From NCBI RefSeq assembly GCF_000003815.2, contig NC_049992.1:2995445-3059444 (forward strand): a DNA stretch of 64,000 nucleotides. Direction: 5' to 3'. The notes under the pieces are model-generated. The model was not told the origin of the DNA. It was given only the letters and a program-made list of their open reading frames with translations, and did no database searches. Every line of letters begins with the position of its first letter. The stretch's first letter is position 1. A program made the translations under genes and the position numbers. Below are positions 34,301 through 42,399 of the stretch, piece after piece. This stretch comes from Branchiostoma floridae. Taxonomy: Eukaryota > Chordata > Leptocardii > Amphioxiformes > Branchiostomatidae.

Positions 34301-37300
34301 TAAACAGACCTACTAAACGCTCTGTAGTTTATGTCCACACCTCTCTCCACGTCTCGTTTCATTCTATGTCAGAGTGCCGTTAACTACGATTAAACAGTCT
34401 AAAAAATTGTTGTCAATAGATCAAATCTGTTTTTAACTGCGACGTACTAGTAATATGTAATTAGTTGTATCTTTTGCGTTTGTTAATCGTACTTGTATAA
34501 CAATACTGTACAAATTGTGTACAGTATTGTTGTCAGGTTGTGCAACACATTCTCTCACACTGCAAGACTGCTTTTACTTTGTCATCTTTGTTTTGAACAA
34601 TAAACCAGTCTACTACTCCTACTACTACTACTAAACAGGCAGGACATGCCAACGCTGGGACAGTCAGACACCGCACGGACACAACTACACGGCAGCTAAC
34701 TACCCGTCAGCAGGCCTGGAGGAGAACTACTGTCGGAACGCTGGCGACTGGGCCGAGGTCTGGTGCTACACCACGGATCGCAACAAGAGATGGGAGCGGT
34801 GTGACGTGCCGGTCTGTGGTAAGGGTTGGTTCTGTACCTTAAGAGATGATACGTAGATATAGCAGCTGCTTAAGTTACCAGTAGTCTGTGTTAAGGTCTT
34901 ATTCTGTGACCTAAGGGCTGATACGCACGTCGATGAAGATTAGACATCCAGGTAATGAGATGCGCCAAGTAGTAGTTACTCAAGTTACCAGTCTGTGGTA
35001 AGGTCTGATTTTTATAACGTAACAGCTGATACTAACTTACGTCAATGAAGGTTAGACATCCAGGCAATGATAATAGTAGTTTATTGCAAATTCTTGCCTG
35101 TGGGGTAATTGCAGTTAACATGAAAAGGGACAAGCAAGTAATAAGATGAGCCAAATAGCCGTTAATCAAGTTACCAGTCTGTCGTAAGGTCTGATTTTGT
35201 AACTTGAGAGCTGATACGTCGAAGAAGGTTTGTCATCAAGGTAAAGAGATGCTCCATATAGCCGTTACTCAAGTTACCAGTCTGTCTGATTATGTAACCT
35301 AAGGGCTGACACACGTTGGGTTGGGAAACGGGTTATGAAGAAGCAACGCAAAATGTAACTATGTAAGAAACGTTTGAAGACATCACGAGTGGCTACAATG
35401 TTTACTTTTAACATGGAACGAAGTGTTTAATAAATGTATGTTGTTTGAATTACAGAAACAGGGCAGCACAGTGTGGCGATCAAGACGAGTCGTACTACCG
35501 GCTCCCAGAGTGCGGGGTTTGTCACGATCGACATCTTTTCTGACGACTGTGATGGCGTCTGCACATCAATTACGGTGACAGGACTTACAGATAGAGGGTA
35601 GGTAAAATCAGATAGTATTACATGTCTTACATAGCACCCGTACATGATCGTGTGCTTTATGTGCTTCGCTAGCCTAGGTGCCATCTCTGTAATAGGATAT
35701 CCAGGTAATAAGACACGCCCCAAAACTGCTATTCAAGCACGTGAACATGATTTTGGAAACGGTCAGACGTTTCAGACACCATGGGACATCCCCTTACCTC
35801 GTCACTGACTATTAATAAAAGACATCAGATGGTGTCTGAAACGTCTGACCGTTTCCATAATCTTATCCAGTTGCCTAGGCAACTGCTTTTTAGCGTATCA
35901 TCCCTGTGGTTAGTTTAACTGCGCTCTTAGACTCCCGAGCAGGATCTGAAAATCACACACTGTTGGTAGGGGAGCGAGAACCGTCAACCCAGTAAACCCA
36001 TTTGGCACGACGTGTATGTATGAAAGGAAACAATTATTGTAGTTTATTGTGCCGATGCCTTGTCAACACTGTAATAATTGAGTTCCCTCTCCATTTCAAC
36101 ACCACACAGAAAACGTGCAATAAAGCTAACCCTTCTTATAATGAATCTCGCTTTATTTTCTCGCATGTACCAAATGCCAATGCCAAAATACAAAAGGACC
36201 GAGTACAATCCAAAAATTAAGGCGAACTCCCCTTCTAATGAATACGTCTTAATTTTCTCGCATGCGCAATGCCAAAGGACCGAGTACAATCGGACCTTTG
36301 CAGCGGCCAACTTCGGTGCACCCGAGAGGATTCGGCTGACAGCTTCGAGTGACGACTGGCTGAAACTGGACTGGGTAAGCTTATACATTCAAACGGTTTT
36401 ATTTCATCATCATCATCATCTTCACCGCATGTCAGTTCTGGTCACTGAGGCGGGCCGTCATTGTTCGCCATGCTGTTCTGTCCACTGCTAGCCGTTGCAC
36501 GCCCTCCCATGTGCAACCCATCTCTGCAAGGTCTCTCTCAACAGTTCTCCATGTGGTAGCTTGACCTTATTTAGGCCGCACCATCTTAATTTTATGGACA
36601 TCACCCTCTGGAGACTCCTGAATACGCGCGGCTGAAACTAAAACAAGAAAGCTTCTGTAAAAGCTGGCCGGTGCGTATTTTGGGAAAAACCTGGATGTTA
36701 AACAAAATCACATAAAAAGATAGTTTTTAAGCATCAAATTACTGAATTGATCTGTCGTCTATAAAAAAAAACATTACATGAGATTTGTATAACAAAGAAA
36801 AAAATTGTTACATGTGGGGTTTGAACCCACGATCCACGGCTGCAAAAGCAAATCGCTATCGTAGCCCGCTCGGCCACGCTAACTCCATTGCGTAATCACG
36901 CGTCTGGAAGGGCTATCAGAAGGGTTTGGTTAAATTGACAGATCCATGCATGCATGCAAAATGCATCCATTGAAACCAAACGAATGGTTGAAAGACCCGC
37001 TTCTCCCGTCTCAAAGCCGGTGCAAAATGAAATCCAGCAAGAAATAAGGCTGCTAAACCGTAGGACTATTAAAACATCCCATTCTTTCCCAGACTAGATG
37101 ACTGTCAAGATGGTCACTCAGGTTAAAGGGGCATTCCACTCCACACGGGAGTGTTGTTTTCCGATAGATATTAATTTTAGGAAGTGATAACTGCATACTA
37201 CTTCAAATTATACGATGGAGTACCCAGTTGCCCCACATGCCTCAAAGGCATTCAGTCTTCTACTTAACTCCCCAAGTACCCTCTAATTGAATTAATCCTA

Positions 37301-39223
37301 TGGCTGAATACAATGCAAAACTTTTAGGTAAGGTTACAGAACTAATTTCAGGTACGCTAAGAAATCTCGTTTTGTTCTTGTATTCTTTGCTATCTTATGA
37401 GCAATTTGCCTTCTCGGGGTGCTTAGCGTACCTCGTTTATTCCGAAAATATGTACGATAAACACGGTGTCTATGCGTATAGGGAATGCATGGGTAGGGTC
37501 TGCATGGGTTTAGTGAGTGTCCTTATTGTACACATCACGTAATTCAACTCAAGGTAAATTCCACAAAATTCGGCTAATTATATATTCATTGCCACACTAT
37601 CTATTGGAAAACAATACTCCCTTCTGGAGTGGAATGCCCCTTTAAGTGCCCCATGCTGTGTTGGATTACATTATGCAGCAGTCGCAGTATTGGAGTGATT
37701 GGTCAACATGTATATAAATGTGTTTGAGTAAGAAAAACACACCGGTTTTCCGTAAGTGAAGGTTAACACTATTTGTTTACAAATAAAACATTTCTAGTAA
37801 GTATTTAGTCCATGCGTATGGATTCGTATGGGACGACTTCGAGGTTTGTTGGATGTTAATCTTTTTTCTATTTTTTTTTTTCTAGGTTAAAGTCTACAAT
37901 GGTTTCACGGGGCGATCCTACCATTTTCCGTGTCCGAGTAAAGCCAAGGGCTGCCAGTTGTCCACGGACAATACGGAGGGCCATGAGCATATAGACCTGT
38001 TTGTTAATTGTAAGTATTCTCTAATCTCCAAGCATATTTACCAGTGGCATAAGATGACCAATGAGTATACGTGTGGCTGGCCAAATTGATCATCAGTCAC
38101 TGGTACTCCCGTAGCCAATAAACACTCCTAGGCTGGCTACACTCCTTTGTCAGCTTTTGATATCATCTTATGCTATTGTGAGATCTGCTTATAGATGAAG
38201 TATTCTGATGACATGACGTGAGCAAGACTATGAAAGTTTGTATTGTTGACAGTACAGGGCTGAAACTCTGTTCTAACACAAAACATTACCGCATTGGCTT
38301 CCCAACTATCCTAGTATTTGCCAAGCACGTAGGTAACGTAGCCAAGGACCAACTGAATTATAAGCAAAGTCATCCCAATGCTTTTTTACCCTAACTATCA
38401 ATGCAAAAGAGCAAAAGAGTTTCTTCAAAATTTCTTCAGTGTCACTGACGAATGCTATGGTGGATGCTATCTGAAACGTCTGACCGTTTCCAAAATCATA
38501 TCCAGTTGCTTGATTATGAGTAACTGCTTTTCGGCGTACCTATTACCTGGATGTCTAAACTTCATCGACGTAAAAGTGTATTTCTGTTCCTCCTGTTCCC
38601 AGACAGAAATTATCCGTGTAATCCAATCAAAATGTAACATAACTAAAGTGTATTTCTCTTTCCCTTGTCCCCAGTCTGTCCAGAATGGTACGTGCCGTTC
38701 AGGTCAGGACGCCAGTGTTTCCGCTTCGCCCTCTATGAGAAGAACTACACCGCAGCCAGGTATGTATAGTACCGAAGACTAGTTTTTATATAACTGTGTA
38801 AAATTCTTTGAGTAATTCCCTTTTGAAGTACTGTGTATTACTACTTATAGTTTGTAACTGTGTAAAATCTATCTATCTATCTATCTATCCAGGGCCGATT
38901 GTGAGGCTGACGGTGGGCACCTGGCTATACCTAGCAACCCTGCCACAAACCGCTACCTGGTCGACCACATAACGGTCAAGTACCCCAGCGGCCTCCACGT
39001 GTGGTTCGGCCTGACAGACCTCGCGGAGGAGGGGACCTGGGTGTGGGCGGACGGAACGCAGCTCGGCAGCGGCTGGTCCAACTGGGCACCCGAGCAGCCT
39101 GACAACGCTGCACCGGGCGGTGAGAACTGCGGCCACTGGACGGCGGACAACGAGTATATGTGGAACGACTACGAATGCTCTAAGGTTACTTACTACGTGT
39201 GTGAAGTCCCCGCCTTAACTTGA
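20230..39223 (+). CDS. Gene 2 (5' incomplete): PLAT-like / hevein-like / kringle / C-type lectin mosaic protein
   Basis: Visible exons: 20230-20365, 21036-21132, 21430-21547, 22751-22930, 23450-23629, 23929-24064, 24423-24525, 31843-31960, 32296-32469, 33425-33520, 34639-34818, 35456-35597, 36278-36374, 37886-38009, 38675-38759, 38893-39223. They join from phase 1 into an open frame of 765 residues ending TGA. Order: PLAT-like 1, hevein-like 1, hevein-like 2, PLAT-like 2, hevein-like 3, kringle, PLAT-like 3, CTLD. The start, presumably a signal peptide, is in the assembly gap. Every module is bounded by phase-1 introns. It is likely a secreted, matrix- or glycan-binding protein; function is inferred. 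Gene 1 and gene 2 share 5' flank, 3' flank and CTLD but not their middles. Confidence 0.75.
20402..20709. mobile_element. TTAA-flanked MITE, family C copy 1 (piggyBac-like)
   Basis: Inverted ends GCTAAGGGC...GCCCTTAGC, flanked by TTAA at 20398-20401 and 20710-20713. The paralogous intron after PLAT-like module 2 (24065-24110) lacks the element and shows the empty site CCCGTTCTTTATGCTTCGCT, so the insertion postdates module duplication. Confidence 0.75.
21198..21392. mobile_element. MITE family E, copy 3
   Basis: AACGTCACATTTCGAC and AAGGGGCCCGG at the left; GTGTGACGTAGGCCTC inverted at the right. About 195 bp. Confidence 0.55.
21930..22200 (+). pseudogene. RTE-type LINE C-terminal remnant
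   Basis: Encodes LRWLGHVVRMSRLRLPRVVL, then W.PVGKRKRGGQ, W.RTVERDLAEMGCTWEGVQ and an A.D..AW pattern. This is the standard C-terminal region of RTE-like LINE proteins, ending at TGA and a GATGATGATG tail typical of that clade. A second, inverted copy is near 36400-36560. Confidence 0.75.
22330..22745 (+). repeat. Dispersed repeat family A, copy 2
   Basis: Contains ATATCTCTTGTGCTCGGAAA, GGGCCCTCTAGCGGCTAGG, GAGGATAACTCAAGAAAG and ATGATTAATGTGAATATTCT. Ends immediately before the acceptor of the first hevein-like exon. Confidence 0.65.
22751..22930 (+). CDS. Gene 2: hevein-like cysteine module 1
   Basis: A 60-codon phase 1-1 exon: PKKWREDIHCGES, NPAECDPEGIYPCCSP, NWCGDTADHCYCPDCVDYRD. The spacing C-G...C...CCS..(N)WCG.T..HC.C..C recalls hevein/chitin-binding type 1 (CCS..GWCG.T..YC). 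Chitin or N-acetylglucosamine binding is a hypothesis from that spacing. Confidence 0.7.
23450..23629 (+). CDS. Gene 2: hevein-like cysteine module 2
   Basis: A 60-codon phase 1-1 exon with the same cysteine frame as module 1 (GQCGEGFPAADGNPAEC, PCCSPANWCGNTADHC, CPDCVDYRD). Module 1 has Tyr where modules 2 and 3 have Asp in HCDC. A tandem exon duplicate. Confidence 0.72.
23929..31960 (+). CDS. Gene 2: PLAT-like module 2, split by a transposon-filled intron
   Basis: Exons 23929-24064, 24423-24525 and 31843-31960, with the same phases as module 1. Segments: LHLTIRTSSSEYTRF, VFSDDCDGVCTTVTISEL, GTEFDRTFTVPIANFG, GEHWLKLGW, VDIYNAYTEQSYRFLCPNDG. Its second exon is 6 nt longer than in modules 1 and 3 (two extra residues before NFG). 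The 7.3-kb last intron holds the hAT/L1 nest; both flanking splice sites are intact. Confidence 0.65.
24713..24754. mobile_element. 42-bp near-perfect palindrome (nano-MITE) copy 1
   Basis: CAAGGAGGTTATATTCAGAA and its exact complement flank a TTA loop. It interrupts the left hAT inverted repeat, duplicating GCCTAACG (24705-24712 and 24755-24762). The intact right inverted repeat gives the empty site. A sibling with the same ends is at 50762-50805. Confidence 0.82.
25432..26319 (+). CDS. LINE ORF1 (L1-type RNA-binding chaperone)
   Basis: 295 residues, uninterrupted. Basic N-terminus (MGKRNRRSRG), Pro-rich stretch, a predicted coiled coil at about residues 55-145 (repeated LKTVGDKLSGQIRTLDVKVD-type heptads), then an L1 ORF1-type RRM/C-terminal domain from about 145 (ERYSRKSDVIIRGLPY, VAVHRLSRPT, HLLVRLVNYHDRDRIL, AVYEHLPPP). 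ORF1p trimers bind LINE RNA to form the retrotransposition particle. Confidence 0.85.
   Translation: MGKRNRRSRGSNTSEENGSPTNLTHRPPPKTPKMATPSNAGMASLPPELQPLAHLILEQSKLQQETLAGQLKTVGDKLSGQIRTLDVKVDGLSTELSSLRDRVLTLETAAEYKDNEVEQLRRELHNERRERVKSDLLAERYSRKSDVIIRGLPYHKEENCEMLFNDFLLGELGLEKMPLVAVHRLSRPTKTRPNPHLLVRLVNYHDRDRILKEGRKLRGSGYAVYEHLPPPIQAARSQLVPDRDAEIQKAKDTNTRSKISIYVPPKSTYAVLLVNGKEKKRINAVDIALTENKTT
27079..30878 (+). pseudogene. LINE ORF2 (endonuclease-reverse transcriptase) with two frameshifts
   Basis: The main frame runs 27079-29679 (866 codons): AP endonuclease motifs SYNVNGL, CLQETH, VVGDFNT and SDHKF; reverse transcriptase motifs ADFAKAFD, SRGVRQGCPLSPYLFVLCVE and QFADD (catalytic Asp pair intact). 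The C-terminal region continues in two other frames to 30878, including a Cys/His knuckle (FCSYCEVELETTTHALWDC). Shifts fall near an A-run at about 29660 and near CCCTCCTCT at about 29900. Only the post-RT region is broken, so mutations or assembly errors are both possible. Confidence 0.85.
32296..32469 (+). CDS. Gene 2: hevein-like cysteine module 3
   Basis: A 58-codon phase 1-1 exon: AQKKWREDFRCGEGY, PAECDPAFVSPCCSP, NWCGSSPNHCDCPDCVDYRN. Shorter by two codons at the end than modules 1 and 2; its donor is ACGG|GTTAGG. The T after WCG.. is replaced (SSPN), a change in the hevein-like aromatic/Thr loop. Confidence 0.7.
32473..32681. mobile_element. MITE family E, copy 4
   Basis: GCCTAAGTCACATTTCCTAC and CCGGGGCCCGACCGGGC at the left; GCCCGGCCGGGCCCC...GGAAATGTGACCCTGGC at the right. 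The best preserved copy, starting within about 5 bp of the hevein-like exon donor. Confidence 0.65.
32698..33000 (+). repeat. tRNA-derived SINE, family 2 copy 1
   Basis: GGTGCAATGGCCGAGTGGGT (A box), GAGTTCGATCCCCGG (B box), then a tRNA-unrelated body (CAGCATTCGGGAAAGAGTAT, CCCCCTGCTGTAGT) and a 3' end TATGCGCCTTCAGGCGCGGG. About 300 bp and full length; a close copy is at 39398. Confidence 0.85.
33425..34818 (+). CDS. Gene 2: kringle domain
   Basis: Exons 33425-33520 and 34639-34818, phase 1-1 each. Kringle hallmarks: CQEGNGTSYRGTVAVT, CQRWDSQTPHGHNY, LEENYCRNAGD, VWCYTTD and ERCDVPVC, with the six cysteines in place. The lysine-binding DxD motif of plasminogen kringles is not evident (the corresponding stretch is TTDRNKRWERC). 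The start of the first exon rests on the acceptor CATCAAG at 33424. Confidence 0.88.
33562..33889. mobile_element. TTAA-flanked MITE, family C copy 2
   Basis: Inverse orientation relative to copies 1 and 3. Ends GCCAAGGGC...GCCCTTAGC, with TTAA at the left and a mutated TTTA at the right. It sits in the intron splitting the kringle. Confidence 0.6.
34811..35310 (+). repeat. Degenerate tandem array seeded by the kringle splice donor
   Basis: GTCTGTGGTAAGG at the exon end recurs as AGTCTGTGTTAAGGTCT (about 34883), CAGTCTGTGGTAAGGTCTGA (about 34990), CAGTCTGTCGTAAGGTCTGA (about 35177) and CAGTCTGTCTGAT (about 35279). Flanking motifs CAAGTTACC and TTAGACATCCAGG repeat with it. A family B scrap interrupts the array at about 35065-35130. 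Confidence 0.7.
35456..38009 (+). CDS. Gene 2: PLAT-like module 3
   Basis: Exons 35456-35597, 36278-36374 and 37886-38009, with the same phase pattern as modules 1 and 2. Segments: HSVAIKTSRTTGSQSAGFVT, IFSDDCDGVCTSITVTGL, GTEYNRTFAAANFGAPERIR, DDWLKLDWVKVYN, SYHFPCPSKAKGCQLSTDN. The most diverged of the three; its last exon is 6 nt longer. Confidence 0.65.
35745..35905. repeat. Inverted pair of family P retroelement tails
   Basis: TTGGAAACGGTCAGACGTTT (about 35754) and AAACGTCTGACCGTTTCC (about 35839) face each other around a spacer of about 50 bp, followed by the family P tail ATCCAGTTGCC...CTTTTTAGCG. The arms can fold into a hairpin inside the intron. Confidence 0.65.
36120..36294 (+). 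repeat. Duplicated acceptor region of a PLAT-like exon
   Basis: TTCTTATAATGAAT...TCTCGCATG...AAAGGACCGAGTACAATC occurs twice, about 80 bp apart. The downstream copy is the real exon start at 36278; the upstream one (GGACCGAGTACAATCC at about 36196) leaves the coding frame. Confidence 0.75.
36400..36565 (-). pseudogene. RTE-type LINE 3' remnant, inverted
   Basis: Starts with CATCATCATC and reads, on the minus strand, as the same C-terminus as 21930-22200 (GCATGGCGAACAATGACGGC, CACATGGGAGGGCGTGCAAC). Confidence 0.75.
36807..36883 (-). repeat. tRNA-like sequence (degenerate type II tRNA or SINE head)
   Basis: On the minus strand: TGGCCGAGCGGG (A box) and GTGGGTTCAAACCCCAC (a perfect T arm with B box). 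The acceptor stem pairs only in part and I cannot draw a proper anticodon stem, so a pseudo-tRNA or SINE is more likely than a working tRNA. Confidence 0.5.
37137..37641. mobile_element. 505-bp TTAA-flanked MITE, family D
   Basis: AGGGGCATTCCACTCC at the left is complementary to GGAGTGGAATGCCCCT at the right, followed by a further imperfect arm (ACGGGAGTGTTGTTTTCC). TTAA lies on both sides (37133-37136, 37642-37645), as for piggyBac-like elements. The 80-codon frame inside has no recognisable domain. Confidence 0.8.
38405..38602 (+). repeat. Family P tail and a decoy splice acceptor
   Basis: AGTGTCACTGACGAATG, CTGAAACGTCTGACCGTTTC and GGATGTCTAAACTTCATCG match the tails near 5.9 and 35.8 kb. 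It is followed by GTGTATTTCTGTTCCTCC...CAG, a near copy of the real CTLD acceptor about 72 bp downstream. Confidence 0.55.
38675..39223 (+). CDS. Gene 2: C-terminal C-type lectin domain (QPD type), two exons
   Basis: Exons 38675-38759 and 38893-39223. Motifs: CPEWYVPFRSGRQCF, RADCEADGGHLAIP, HVWFGLTD, NWAPEQPDNAAPG, ENCGHW, MWNDYEC and TYYVCEVPAL, then TGA. QPD and WND are intact, suggesting galactose-type Ca2+-dependent binding by family rule. A 133-bp intron splits the domain where gene 1 has none; its pyrimidine tract is an (ATCT)n repeat. Confidence 0.92.
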
Positions 39224-39270
39224 GCCAGAGGTGGTCTTACTTGTTTTTCTCCTCAGCCCACATTAGCCTG

Positions 39271-39276
39271 AATAAA
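39271..39276 (+). promoter_or_regulatory. AATAAA polyadenylation signal of gene 2
   Basis: Lies 48 bp after the stop codon, giving a short 3' UTR. No equally clear signal was seen directly after the gene-1 stop. Confidence 0.6.
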
Positions 39277-39397
39277 TCCCGCTTATTGCAGCCCGCCCAA
39301 CATCCGGTCGGCCTCTGCGGGGCAGCGTAGAGTTTGTGATACATAGATTACATATATGCAAAATTCGCAAAATTGTGTACTACCCCCAGAGATGTAT

Positions 39398-39675
39398 ACC
39401 GGTGCAATGGCCTAGTGGGTAGAGTGTTCGCCTTGCATTCGGTAGGTCGTGAGTTCGATCCCCGGCCGAGTCATACCAAAGACTTTAAAAATGGTACATG
39501 CTTCTTTCTCTGCTTAGCACTCAGCATTCGGGAAAGAGTATGGAAGTTGAACACACACCACTACCAGTGGACTAGCCCCCTGCTGTAGTAATTGCGTTGT
39601 GTGGCCCAAGGGCTACTGAAACGGAGATGGGCGCCGCCCTATGCGCCACCAGGCGCGGGAAGGACTTTAACCCCC
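39398..39675 (+). repeat. tRNA-derived SINE, family 2 copy 2
   Basis: GGTGCAATGGCCTAGTGGGT, GAGTTCGATCCCCGGCC, CAGCATTCGGGAAAGAGTAT and TGCGCCACCAGGCGCGGG. Colinear with 32698-33000. Confidence 0.85.
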
Positions 39676-39839
39676 AGAGATGTATTCAGAGAGGTGTTCC
39701 AGCATCTGATAGACGTTTTTAATCCACATTATCGGCTACCACATGCACGCGGTCGTCTGAGAGGAAAGCTCACCACAATGCCGTCAGAACAGCCGTTAGA
39801 AATCTAAAATGTTTGTATAACATTTGAACTGTATCAATT

Positions 39840-41130
39840 TAATATCATAGTCATATCAACAATATAGCAAATGTTTAAAGAGAAAAGACAGAAAGTTCGG
39901 AAGGACAAAAATGTTTCAAGTTTGGAATAGTAACAGGAAGGCTGAGAATGATGATGAACATAAACAGATCTAGAGAAGACAAACATCCATGTAAAGTGGA
40001 CTCTCACTGCACTTGGGGCACCGTTGCGACACTGCGGGTTTCGTTCACTACGACACTTTTGTTTATATTTTCGCGATTTTCAATAATTTAGATATTGCGT
40101 AATACGTAAAAGTATGACATAGAAAACAACAAAATACACAAAACGGAAGAAAATTTGTTCTTTATCTCTGAATTCGTTGAATCATCTACGAACCCCGCAG
40201 TGCCGCATCGGTGACCCAAGTGCAGTGAGAGTCCACCTGTAGAGACGGAAGTACAGGAAATGGCTAGCGGTCTAAACCAAATTTTGAAGCTCTTACGGCA
40301 ACGTTTTGCATGGTTATGATTAAGTTGTTCATGTAATACTAATGTTATATATCCTCGCAACTTGACTTTGAACTTTGCTATTATCATAAGCATAGTATAA
40401 TTAAAATGTCAAAAACAAATATAAGGAGTATTTGAAAAACTTTACTACTTTAGACAATATCAAAGTCTCCTTCAGATAGCTGTGTGTGTGTGTGTGTGTA
40501 TTATACATGCATGATTGAATACATGTACTTGACTCACAGTTAATACCTTCACATGATTGGAAGTGCTAGAAGGTAAAGAATGAACTTAATGTGATTTGAG
40601 AGTTCAGTTTATTCTCAAACTCGTTTTGTAGGGACAACCAAAGATGCACTTTTTATTCAGACCCTTAAATATCAAACTAGAACTTTTGAGAGGGAAAAAT
40701 TTATGCATTTTCATGGCAAATCGGAGTATATGAAGGCTTTGATGTTGGTGGCTCCAAATGTTACAGTAATAAAAGCCTCCCTCATAATCATCAGGTAACA
40801 AGTCTACATGTTAACAGCTGGACTCTGACACAAATAACCAACACACACACATGGTCAGCAGCACCAGAAAGTGCAAATTCATTGTACTTTTACAACATCT
40901 CCAAATCACATGTACAGAACACTGCCTGGAGCAGGAGAGCACAGAGCTCAAAAATAAACCTGTTTCACTGTCTCTGTGGGAAATGACATTACGTCATGGG
41001 AAAGCATACTTGACTGCTGTCCTAAACCCTCATTGTTCCTGCACCAATGTCAAATGGCAACCCCTTCCATCTTCCATATGCAATACACTACAATACAGCA
41101 TGAGAAAATTATCAGAAAGTTCTCGGTGAG
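39840..41130 (+). repeat. Shared 3' flank, unit 2 copy
   Basis: The first part (AGAGAAAAGACAGAAA, AAGTTTGGAA, GACAAACATCCATGTA) matches 17260-17390 and 61900-61995. The second part (AACTTGACTTTGAACTTTGC, TGCTAGAAGGTA, then near identity from CACATGGTCAGCAGCACCAG through CTGCCTGGAGCAGGAGAG) matches 62575-64000. Short frames here have no support as genes. Confidence 0.85.
39996..40236. mobile_element. 240-bp palindromic MITE
   Basis: GTGGACTCTCACTGCACTTG at the left and its complement at the right, with a second internal arm (GACACTGCGGGTTTCGT / ACGAACCCCGCAGTG). Units 1 and 3 have uninterrupted sequence at this point (CATCTATGTAGAGA, CATCTATGTGGAGA), so they serve as empty sites; the duplication is about 3 bp (GTA). 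Confidence 0.75.
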
Positions 41131-41563
41131 AATGGTAGGACAATAGAATTTTCTATGTCATGTATCTCCAAGGACACCCCCTCCCATCTTCTATATGGAT
41201 TCATCACTGCAACACAGTTGTGAAAAGTTACTGGACAGTCCCTTGACTGATGGAAGGGCGTTACAACTTTCAAGGAGGTACACGTATACATTCAAGGGCT
41301 CCCCCTGCCATCCCCATTATGCATTACACTACAGAATAAATGAGCAACGTTACTCGACTACCCCTTACCTCTTTTACAGTATAGCATGTACGTATTTACA
41401 TTAAATTACATATGAAAAGCCTCTTTGTACCTGTTTATGTCAGAATTTTGTGATTATTACTTGTGATTATTACTTTTTAGAGTTGGCTGTGATAGATAGC
41501 TGCTGATATTCAGCCTCTGTGGTCCCGTGATGATAGTTTGACCAATGAATCAGTGACGGCCGG

Positions 41564-41990
41564 CAATCAGTGACCCAGTACAAAAAGAAATGGCCAGCAA
41601 AAGTGCCAAAAAAGGCCATAGAGAGCCTGCTATGGAGGCTACTTTTGACCCCCGTTCGTGTTGGCAGTACAATCAGCGACCCAGGACAAAAAGAAATGGC
41701 CAGCAAAAGTGCCAAAAAAGGCCATAGAGAGCCTGCTATGGAGGCTACTTTTGACCCCCGTTCGTGTTGGCAGTACAATCAGCGACCCAGGACAAAAAGA
41801 AATGGCCAGCAAAAGTGCCAAAAAAGGCCATAGAGAGCCTGCTATGGAGGCTACTTTTGACCCCCGTTCGTGTTGGCAGTACAATCAGCGACCCAGTACA
41901 AAATAAATGACCAGCAAAAGTATATTTTGAGCCGGAAAAAGCCCCGGAGAGCCTGCTACTGAGGCTATTGCTATTGGTATTGAGTGAAAA
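41564..41990 (+). repeat. 106-bp minisatellite, four units
   Basis: Units begin CAATCAG(C/T)GACCCAG at 41564, 41670, 41776 and 41882. The first three are almost identical; the fourth is degenerate. The frames on both strands here come from the repeat. Confidence 0.95.
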
Positions 41991-42399
41991 CAAGCATTCA
42001 TTATCATTGCCCTTCATATCGTTTTACATATAGCAAGATTATAAAGCGCTAGTTGGCCAGTGCATTCAAAAGTAAATACAAGCTTCCATACCTTTAGTAT
42101 CGTTGATATTTCCCTACAGTTTGCCTGACTTTGCCTGTATAACGATCTTGCACCCCGAATAGTTTGTTAAGAAATTAATGTATTCACTGTTTCGCATAAA
42201 ATGATGATCTGGTCTTATCAAACCAGAAGAAATTTGGCTTCGTTTCCTGCCCTTTGTCTGAGAAAGAATTCATTAGCAACAGCAATTTACATCTCACGGG
42301 GTATGAAGTCTCCAAACCTTGCCTAGATTTTGGAAATCATGACTATCCCTTACTTTCAACTCTGTTTTCTTCCATAAGTCCTCCATTGAGTTAGTTATT

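Noticed and set aside
36807-36883. Functional tRNA gene
   Set aside because: A and B boxes are good, but the acceptor stem is mismatched and no proper anticodon stem forms; probably a pseudo-tRNA or SINE head.
41470-42017. Repetitive frames on both strands, 69-102 codons
   Set aside because: They follow the 106-bp minisatellite and change frame each unit.
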